From ZC4RG30 sp964456255 (GTDB lineage Bacteria; Pseudomonadota; Gammaproteobacteria; Steroidobacterales; Steroidobacteraceae), in assembly GCA_964456255.1 (NCBI GenBank), contig CAYWDZ010000080.1, positions 1 through 12,578 on the forward strand: a DNA stretch of 12,578 nt, in the 5' to 3' direction. The notes beneath the pieces were generated by a model. The model had not been told where the DNA came from, searched no databases, and was given only the letters and a program-made list of their open reading frames with translations. Of the stretch, positions 7,171 through 12,578 are shown piece by piece (positions within the stretch are counted from its first letter, which is position 1; every line of letters starts with the position of its first letter). The translations under genes and the position numbers were made by a program.

Positions 7171-9471
7171 ATGCGAACTCCAGCCATCACGCGATTCATC
7201 CTGGGCCTGCTGGCACTGGTCGCGCTGCAGGCAACGGTCGCCGCGGAAACGCCCTTCGATCACCTGACCACCGGATACGAGCTGACCGGAGCGCATCGCG
7301 ACGTGCCATGCGAGTCCTGCCATGTGCGCGGCGTATTCGAGGGCACTCCACGCACCTGCGAGGCCTGCCACAGCACCGGCACATCGGTGGCCGGAACACC
7401 AAAGCCCGCGACCCACATTCCCAGCAGTGATCGCTGCGAGTCCTGCCACACCACCACGGCGTACGTGCCGGCCAGCCGCTTCGATCATGCCGAGGTCCTG
7501 GGCAGTTGCGCCTCGTGCCACAACAATTCCAGCGCCACCGGCAAGCCCGATGGCCACATCTCCACCAGCCAGGACTGCGGCTTCTGCCACAGCGCCTCTG
7601 CGTGGCTGCCCGCAAAGTTTGACCACAGCGGCATCACCGGCAATTGCGTCAGCTGCCATGACGGCAGCAACGCCACCGGCAAGAGCGCATCGCACATGCC
7701 CACGACGACGCGCTGCGAGTCCTGCCACACGACCGATGGCTGGGCACCGGTGGCGACGGTCGATCACACCCAGGTCACCACCAACTGCGCGGCCTGCCAT
7801 GACGGGTCGATCGCAACCGGCAAGGGCCAGAACCACATCACCACCGCGGCGGAGTGCAGCAACTGCCACACCACGCTGGCCTGGCGCCCTGCCACCTTCG
7901 ACCACACCGGCATCACCAGCGGCTGCTTCGGCTGCCACAACAACGTGCAGGCCAGCGGCAAGAGCGGCTCCCACATGCAGACCACGAACACCTGTGAGTC
8001 GTGTCATGCCGTCGGTGGCTGGAAACCCGCGAGGACTGTCGACCATACCCAGGTGCTCGGCGCTTGCGCGTCCTGCCACAACGGCGGGATGGCCAGCGGC
8101 AAGCCCTCGCCGCACATACCGACAACGCGCGACTGCGGTGACTGCCATGTGACCGCGGGCTGGAACCCGGGCACCTTCGATCACGCCGGAGTCGTGAGCA
8201 ACTGCGCCAGCTGCCACGACGGCGTCCTGGCCAGCAAGAAGCCCGATACCCACATGCCCACAACCAGCAACTGCGCCTCGTGCCATGTGGTTGCCGGCTG
8301 GAAGCCTGCATCACGGGTGGATCACAACGAGGTTACCGGGAGCTGCTCGGGTTGCCACGACGATGGCTTCGCCGCCGGCAAGCCCCAGGGCCACATCACC
8401 ACCAGCTCCGACTGCGCCAATTGCCATTCCACGCTGCTCTGGAAGCCTGCACACTTCGATCACACCGGCATCACCGGCAACTGCGCCAGCTGCCACAACG
8501 GCATGGATGCACCCGGCAAGCCGCAGGGCCACGTCCAGACCTCCGCCGATTGCGCCCAGTGCCACAGCACCTCGGCATGGAAGCCGGCGCAGGGCTTTGA
8601 TCACGCCGGTGTCACGGGCAATTGCGTGAGCTGCCACAACGGCACTACCGCGACCGGCAAGAACGACACCCACATGCCCACCAGCACCATGTGCGAGAGC
8701 TGTCACATCACCACCGTGTGGAAGCCGGCCTCGAAGGTCGACCATACGCAGGTCGTGGGCACCTGCCAGAGCTGCCACAACGACATCATTGCGGCCGGCA
8801 AGAACAGTGGCCACATCGCCAGCGACAACAGCTGCGACAGCTGCCACGTGGCCACCGCATGGAAGCCCGTGATCCGCGTGGATCACGCCCATGTACAGGG
8901 AACCTGCAGCTCCTGCCACGATGGCCTGAAGGCCAGCGGCAAACCGATGTCGCATGTCGCGACGACCCAGGAGTGCAGCAACTGCCATTCCACGCTGGCC
9001 TGGAAGCCGGCCGCATTCAGTCACGACGGCATCACCGGCAACTGCGCTTCCTGCCACAACGGCACCACGGCCAGCGGCCCGTCCAGCGGGCACATGACCT
9101 TCCCGGTGAACAATTTCGACTGCAGCCATTGCCACAGCATTGCCGGGTGGTCGCCCAACAGCTTCAAGCACATCACGGGCGGCGGCTATCCGGGCGATCA
9201 CCGTGTGGCCCTCACCTGTCGCAGCTGCCACACCACCAACACCGATTCGGCTACCTGGCGCTCGCCTGCCTACAAGCCGGACTGCGCCGGCTGCCATTCG
9301 AACCGCTACAAGTCCGATCCACATACCAAGTACGGCAATGTGAAGTACACGGTAAGCGAGCTGCGCAATTGCGCTGGCGCCTGCCACGTCTATACCGATT
9401 CCACGCTCACCACCATCAGCAAGCGCCGCGCCGGGCCACAGCACCGGATCACATCCAGCGGCTTCGATTGA
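7171..9471 (+). CDS. Giant c-type cytochrome with 29 CxxCH sites and one CxxxCH
   Basis: The 766-residue protein has a Sec signal peptide (about 1-25, likely cut after VAA, no lipobox) and 29 CxxCH motifs, with a thirtieth, longer motif CAGACH at 734-739. Residues 89-629 hold 24 motifs at an almost constant 23-24 residue spacing, which is 12 two-haem units. Each unit has two added histidines (a VDH or FDH, and a GH or SH before I/M), enough for bis-His ligation. WKPA and ASGK are recurrent linkers. The ends differ. Residues 29-67 look like the three-haem unit of the preceding gene, and the C-terminal 665-766 region is irregular and ends in a basic tail. It starts 6 bp after the 21-haem gene with no clear ribosome site. 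A rod or wire-like electron carrier in the periplasm or through the outer-membrane barrel is a fair inference. I do not recognise a named orthologue. Confidence 0.92.
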   Translation: MRTPAITRFILGLLALVALQATVAAETPFDHLTTGYELTGAHRDVPCESCHVRGVFEGTPRTCEACHSTGTSVAGTPKPATHIPSSDRCESCHTTTAYVPASRFDHAEVLGSCASCHNNSSATGKPDGHISTSQDCGFCHSASAWLPAKFDHSGITGNCVSCHDGSNATGKSASHMPTTTRCESCHTTDGWAPVATVDHTQVTTNCAACHDGSIATGKGQNHITTAAECSNCHTTLAWRPATFDHTGITSGCFGCHNNVQASGKSGSHMQTTNTCESCHAVGGWKPARTVDHTQVLGACASCHNGGMASGKPSPHIPTTRDCGDCHVTAGWNPGTFDHAGVVSNCASCHDGVLASKKPDTHMPTTSNCASCHVVAGWKPASRVDHNEVTGSCSGCHDDGFAAGKPQGHITTSSDCANCHSTLLWKPAHFDHTGITGNCASCHNGMDAPGKPQGHVQTSADCAQCHSTSAWKPAQGFDHAGVTGNCVSCHNGTTATGKNDTHMPTSTMCESCHITTVWKPASKVDHTQVVGTCQSCHNDIIAAGKNSGHIASDNSCDSCHVATAWKPVIRVDHAHVQGTCSSCHDGLKASGKPMSHVATTQECSNCHSTLAWKPAAFSHDGITGNCASCHNGTTASGPSSGHMTFPVNNFDCSHCHSIAGWSPNSFKHITGGGYPGDHRVALTCRSCHTTNTDSATWRSPAYKPDCAGCHSNRYKSDPHTKYGNVKYTVSELRNCAGACHVYTDSTLTTISKRRAGPQHRITSSGFD
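7435..9057 (+). repeat. Twelve tandem two-haem units (period about 140 bp)
   Basis: Twenty-four CxxCH motifs start at residues 89 through 625 with gaps of 23 or 24 residues. The motifs alternate between a CHTT/CHST-type half followed by W(K)P(A) and a CHNG/CHDG-type half followed by A(S/T)GK. The alternation shows that the duplicated unit is two haems, about 46-47 residues. Confidence 0.85.
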
Positions 9472-11870
9472 TGAAGCGTCTCGGCAGGCAGTTCTGGATT
9501 TGTGCTTTGGCCGTGCTGGCCGTCGCTGCCCACGCGCAGGTGGCGGGCCGGCTCATCGACGGTGTCGGCGTCAGCGAACGCCCCGACCATGTCGACCTGA
9601 ATCTGCAGTTCACCTGCAGCCTGCAATACCGCGGCGCCACAGGCGATGCGCCCACCGACGTGATCCGCATCCGCCTGATGCCCAACCCGGATTGCGGGGA
9701 CGCGGGCGGTGCGCTGGCTCCCGCCGGACTGCTGGCTGATGCCCGCAAGTACCTGCGCACACTGGACTGGGATCGCCTGGTGGGCAGCGAGCTGACACTC
9801 ACGGTGCGGTTCACCGAGAAGCAGAACTATGTATTGATTCCGACTTCGGACAGCCGCGGCCTGAGGCTGCGACTGCTGCGCCCACAGACGGGGCGCGCGA
9901 AGGTTGATGTCGGCGACATCGAGCCCTCGGTCGCGACCTTTGCGGTGAATCTGGATTCCTCGCTGGAACCCTTCGACGATGCAGCGATTGCCGCAGCCTC
10001 CAGCGCGCTGGGCAACATCCCTGTCTACGTCTCGACGTACCAGCTGCCCACGCAGACCGAGGATCAGACCTGGTACCGGCTGCGTGCCGGCCCGTTCACG
10101 TTGCGCGCCGATGCCGAGGAGCTGCTGCACACGGCACGCGCCCACTATCCCAAGGCGTGGCTTGCCATTGGCGATGAAGTGCAGCTGGACAACGGCCAGG
10201 CAGTGGACAGCGCACTGCATGTCGGGCCGACCCTGCCCGGCAAGACGGCAACGCTGTCACCCACCGAGGCGACTGCCCTGTTCGAGCAGGCGCGCAGGAG
10301 CTTCGCGCGCAAGCGTTATGAAGAGACCATTCCGCTGCTGACGCGTCTGCTGGAACAACCCGAGTTTCCCGAACGCGCCGCGGCTCAGGAAATGATGGGC
10401 CTGGCGCGCGAGCGCAATCGGCAGCTGGCGCATGCCAAGGCTGAATACGAGGAATACCTGCGGCGCTATCCCACTGGCCCGGCCGTGAAGCGCGTGCGGG
10501 AGCGACTGCGGGCGCTGGCGCTGGCCACGCGCGCGCCCGGGGTCAGCACCAGTGCCTTCGGCGACGCCCAGGAAACGTGGAAGGTCTACGGCGGCCTTTC
10601 GCAGCACTATCGACGCGACGCCAGCCAGCTGAAGAGTCCCAGCATCAGCACCGATGTGGTCAGCCAGAACGCCCTGCTGACCGATTTCGACACCGTGGTG
10701 CGGCGACGCGGTGACCGGCTGGATTTCACGTCGCGCGTCAGCGCCAATTACATCCGCGACCTGCTGCCTGATGGCCCGGGCAATCGGCTGCGGGTCAGCT
10801 CGATGTTTGCCGATCTCGCCGATCGCGAGCACGACTGGAGCGCCCGCCTCGGGCGCCAGACCCAGAACACCGGCGGGCTGTTCGGCACCTTCGATGGCGC
10901 CTCGGGCGGCTGGCAGCTGCGTCCGAATCTGCGGCTGAAGGCGGCGGTCGGCTATCCGGTGGAACTGGCCAGCGAGGCGCCCGCCACGAATCGCCGGTTT
11001 GTGGCGCTGGCCACCGACTTCGGTCCGTTTGCAAAGGGATGGGAAACATCGCTGTATGCGATCGTCCAGCAGTACGGTAGCTTCACGGACCGGCAGGTGC
11101 TGGGCGCCGAACTCAAGTACTTCCGACCCGAACGCACCCTGGTTGCACTGGCCGACTACGACCTGCATTTCGGCACGCTGAACAACGCGTTCTTCCTGGG
11201 CTCGGTGACGCTGCCCGGCCGCTGGACCATCAGCGCGAATGCCGATCGGCGCAAGAGCCCCGTACTCAGCATGCGCAACGCGCTCATCGGCCAGTCGACT
11301 GGCTCGTTTGATGCGCTGTCGGCGCTCTACACCACCGCCGAACTTGAACGCCTCGCGCTGGACCGGACGGCTGCTTCCTCCATGTACGACATCGTCGTCT
11401 CACGCCCCTTTGGCGAGCGCTGGCAGTGGAGCCTCGACTATTCCCTGTTCTCGCTCGGAGCCACTCCTGCATCCGGCGGCGTCGAGGCAACTCCCGCCAC
11501 GGGCACCGACACCGCCATTACCCTGCAGGGCATGGCCTTTGCGCTGTTTGGCGGCGGTGATGTGAGCACCATCGCCCTGCGCCACCAGAACGGCGCGAGC
11601 CAGGACGTTGAAACCGTCGGCGTGACCACCCGCTTCCCGTTGTGGAATGCACTGCGGCTGGGCCCAAGCCTGCGGGTGGATCGACGCCTGCTGCATGCCG
11701 ACGGCTCGCAGCAATGGCTGCTGGTTCCGGGACTGCGCCTGGACCTGCAGCGCACGCGCTTCATCCTGGATCTGGAAGCCGGAGCGGAGCTGGGCCGGCG
11801 CGACATGGGTGACGTGAACCAGACCAGCACGCGCTGGTACTTCAGCCTGGGCTACCGGATGAATTTCTGA
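9471..11870 (+). CDS. Outer-membrane beta-barrel protein with SPOR and TPR domains
   Basis: The 799-residue protein has a signal peptide (1-22, cut likely after AHA). A beta-rich N-terminal region covers about 25-140. A SPOR-type domain covers about 155-235, with YVSTYQ, WYRLRAGPF, RADAEELL and YPKAWLAI. TPR-like helices cover about 264-348, with FEQARRSFARKRYEETIPLL and AKAEYEEYLRRYP. The C-terminal 430 residues alternate polar and hydrophobic residues in strands with short turns and finish with FSLGYRMNF. A terminal phenylalanine is the usual signal for outer-membrane barrel insertion by the Bam machinery. ATG at 9471 overlaps the stop of the 29-haem gene (TGATG), and the long in-frame extension upstream lies inside that gene and is not real. 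SPOR domains bind glycan strands lacking stem peptides, so the barrel may be tied to peptidoglycan. By position it could be the porin of a porin-cytochrome conduit, but it shows no clear MtrB similarity by eye. Confidence 0.85.
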   Translation: MKRLGRQFWICALAVLAVAAHAQVAGRLIDGVGVSERPDHVDLNLQFTCSLQYRGATGDAPTDVIRIRLMPNPDCGDAGGALAPAGLLADARKYLRTLDWDRLVGSELTLTVRFTEKQNYVLIPTSDSRGLRLRLLRPQTGRAKVDVGDIEPSVATFAVNLDSSLEPFDDAAIAAASSALGNIPVYVSTYQLPTQTEDQTWYRLRAGPFTLRADAEELLHTARAHYPKAWLAIGDEVQLDNGQAVDSALHVGPTLPGKTATLSPTEATALFEQARRSFARKRYEETIPLLTRLLEQPEFPERAAAQEMMGLARERNRQLAHAKAEYEEYLRRYPTGPAVKRVRERLRALALATRAPGVSTSAFGDAQETWKVYGGLSQHYRRDASQLKSPSISTDVVSQNALLTDFDTVVRRRGDRLDFTSRVSANYIRDLLPDGPGNRLRVSSMFADLADREHDWSARLGRQTQNTGGLFGTFDGASGGWQLRPNLRLKAAVGYPVELASEAPATNRRFVALATDFGPFAKGWETSLYAIVQQYGSFTDRQVLGAELKYFRPERTLVALADYDLHFGTLNNAFFLGSVTLPGRWTISANADRRKSPVLSMRNALIGQSTGSFDALSALYTTAELERLALDRTAASSMYDIVVSRPFGERWQWSLDYSLFSLGATPASGGVEATPATGTDTAITLQGMAFALFGGGDVSTIALRHQNGASQDVETVGVTTRFPLWNALRLGPSLRVDRRLLHADGSQQWLLVPGLRLDLQRTRFILDLEAGAELGRRDMGDVNQTSTRWYFSLGYRMNF

Positions 11871-12442
11871 TGCGCCGTGCGCTGCTCCTGCTGGCCGTCA
11901 TGGCAACAGGCCTCGCTGCCGTTGGAACACTGGATGCGGCTGGCAGGAACGCCGGCGCACGCCACTACCTGGATCGGCAGACCGGCGCCACCATCACCAC
12001 CATGGATCGCCCGCTGGTCTTCGCGCGGGAACGCTCGTCGCTGGCCGTGAATGCCCGCGATTACATCAGCCTGGTGGCCATCGACGTCAATCGCGGCGGG
12101 CAGCACCAGCTCTACTGGTATGGCTACCTCTGGACCACCATCGATGATGGCGGCCAGCTGAGCGCAGAGGCGCCAACCACCGACTGGCTGCTGCTGGCGG
12201 ATGCGCGTCCGATTGAACTGCGCCGGGTGAGCACGGCGCCGCGTGATCTGGGAGTGGCCGATCCACCGCTTGCGGCTCCGGTGCGCAATGCAACTCAATT
12301 GATGTTCAGCGCCGATGCCGAAGCCCTCGCCTACCTGGGCGTGGCATCCAGCCTCGCGCTGCGCTGCGCGGGCACTGACTACACGCTGTGGCGTGATGCG
12401 CGCGAGAACCTGAAAGGGTTCCTGGGCCAGCTGCCCAACTGA
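11870..12442 (+). CDS. Small exported protein of unknown family
   Basis: The 190-residue product starts with a signal peptide (MRRALLLLAVMATGLAAVG, cut near residue 20-24). The mature part has no cysteine pair, no CxxCH and no membrane helix. Visible features are a YISLVAIDV strand, an aromatic LYWYGYLW patch (81-88), a TTDWLLLADARPIELRR segment and a C-terminal helix LWRDARENLKGFLGQLP. One cysteine is at 166. I do not recognise the family. It is the last gene of the operon, overlapping the barrel gene's stop by one base (TGATG), so it is probably made with the barrel and cytochromes. A role as accessory subunit or assembly factor is a guess. Confidence 0.78.
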   Translation: MRRALLLLAVMATGLAAVGTLDAAGRNAGARHYLDRQTGATITTMDRPLVFARERSSLAVNARDYISLVAIDVNRGGQHQLYWYGYLWTTIDDGGQLSAEAPTTDWLLLADARPIELRRVSTAPRDLGVADPPLAAPVRNATQLMFSADAEALAYLGVASSLALRCAGTDYTLWRDARENLKGFLGQLPN

Positions 12443-12462
12443 CACGGGAGCACACCAGAGTA

Positions 12463-12484
12463 GTTGCGAAGAATGTCTCGCAAC
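12463..12484. terminator. Hairpin between the cytochrome operon and tRNA-Gly, possible bidirectional terminator
   Basis: GTTGCGA (12463-12469) and TCGCAAC (12478-12484) form a perfect 7-bp stem with an 8-base loop, 20 bp after the last stop codon and about 23 bp after the 3' end of tRNA-Gly read the other way. Neither side has a clear run of T, so intrinsic termination would be weak. A nearby AT-rich palindrome TGATATATCA is at 12489-12498. Confidence 0.4.
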
Positions 12485-12506
12485 CGCTTGATATATCACT
12501 GAAATT

Positions 12507-12578
12507 TGGAGCGGGAAAGGAGGCTCGAACTCCCGACCTCAACCTTGGCAAGGTTGCGCTCTACCAACTGAGCTATTC
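12507..12578 (-). tRNA. tRNA-Gly (anticodon GCC), first 4 bases beyond window edge
   Basis: On the minus strand the sequence begins GAATAGCTCAGTTGGTAGAGC, has a perfect anticodon stem CAACC/GGTTG around TTGCCAA (anticodon GCC at 12549-12547), and a T-arm GGGAG-TTCGAGC-CTCCT. It ends TTCCCGC, discriminator T, and encoded CCA (12509-12507). The 3' strand TTCCCGC predicts a 5' strand GCGGGAA. Only its last three bases are inside the window, so the gene should extend to 12582. It closely resembles proteobacterial glycine tRNAs of the glyW/glyV type. Confidence 0.95.

Noticed and set aside
6334..8286. Open frame of 650 codons on the minus strand across both cytochrome genes
   Set aside because: It is the reverse shadow of repeated CxxCH codons (TGCCAC reads as GTGGCA). 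Its product is a low-complexity Ala/Gly/Val pattern that follows the haem repeat, and both sense genes are certain.
8311..9444. Open frame of 377 codons on the minus strand in the 29-haem gene
   Set aside because: Same repeat shadow, with no signal, domain or ribosome site of its own.
8622..9470. N-terminal extension of the barrel gene frame
   Set aside because: The 283 extra residues lie fully inside the cytochrome gene in another frame. The start at 9471 gives a proper signal peptide and a TGATG junction.
5584..9471. Naming the cytochromes as MtrA, OmcS or OmcZ types
   Set aside because: Haem counts, spacing and repeat layout differ, and no signature of those families can be identified by eye.

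Overview
The window is G+C-rich bacterial DNA with dense, closely packed genes. It is most likely from a Gammaproteobacterium, or possibly a Betaproteobacterium. The reasons are a genome-encoded CCA end on the tRNA-Gly, a CcmI-type cytochrome maturation protein, a Gram-negative outer-membrane barrel, and the glycine/cysteine tRNA pair at the edges. I cannot assign a genus from sequence alone.

Layout. The two edges are partial tRNA genes on the minus strand: tRNA-Cys(GCA) at 1-51 and tRNA-Gly(GCC) at 12507-12578. All protein genes lie between them. A leftward operon (about 3383 to 113) encodes a membrane-tethered flavoprotein with two iron-sulfur motifs, then an exported Sel1/ankyrin-repeat protein. 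After a 260-bp divergent control region with several inverted repeats, a rightward six-gene operon (3644-12442) encodes a CcmI-like haem-attachment chaperone, a five-helix b-type cytochrome, a 21-haem c-type cytochrome, a c-type cytochrome with 29 CxxCH motifs plus one CxxxCH, an outer-membrane beta-barrel protein with SPOR and TPR domains, and a small exported protein of unknown family. Gaps in this operon are 3 or 6 bp, or the start and stop codons overlap as TGATG.

How the genes may work together (inference). The order suggests an electron route across the whole cell envelope. NAD(P)H would be oxidised at the cytoplasmic face by the flavoprotein. Electrons would pass to two haems in the membrane cytochrome b, then to the two periplasmic multihaem cytochromes, then to or through the outer-membrane barrel. 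The CcmI-like protein would serve the heavy load of haem attachment (at least 50 sites in two genes). This resembles porin-cytochrome extracellular electron transfer systems in logic. However, the cytochromes are built from long regular haem repeats, and the barrel carries a peptidoglycan-binding SPOR domain, which is not the MtrCAB layout. The direction of electron flow, the terminal partner and the surface location are not shown by the sequence.

The locus sits exactly between two tRNA genes that are neighbours in many proteobacteria (glyW-cysT-leuZ in E. coli), so it may have been inserted there. No integrase or clear attachment repeat is visible.
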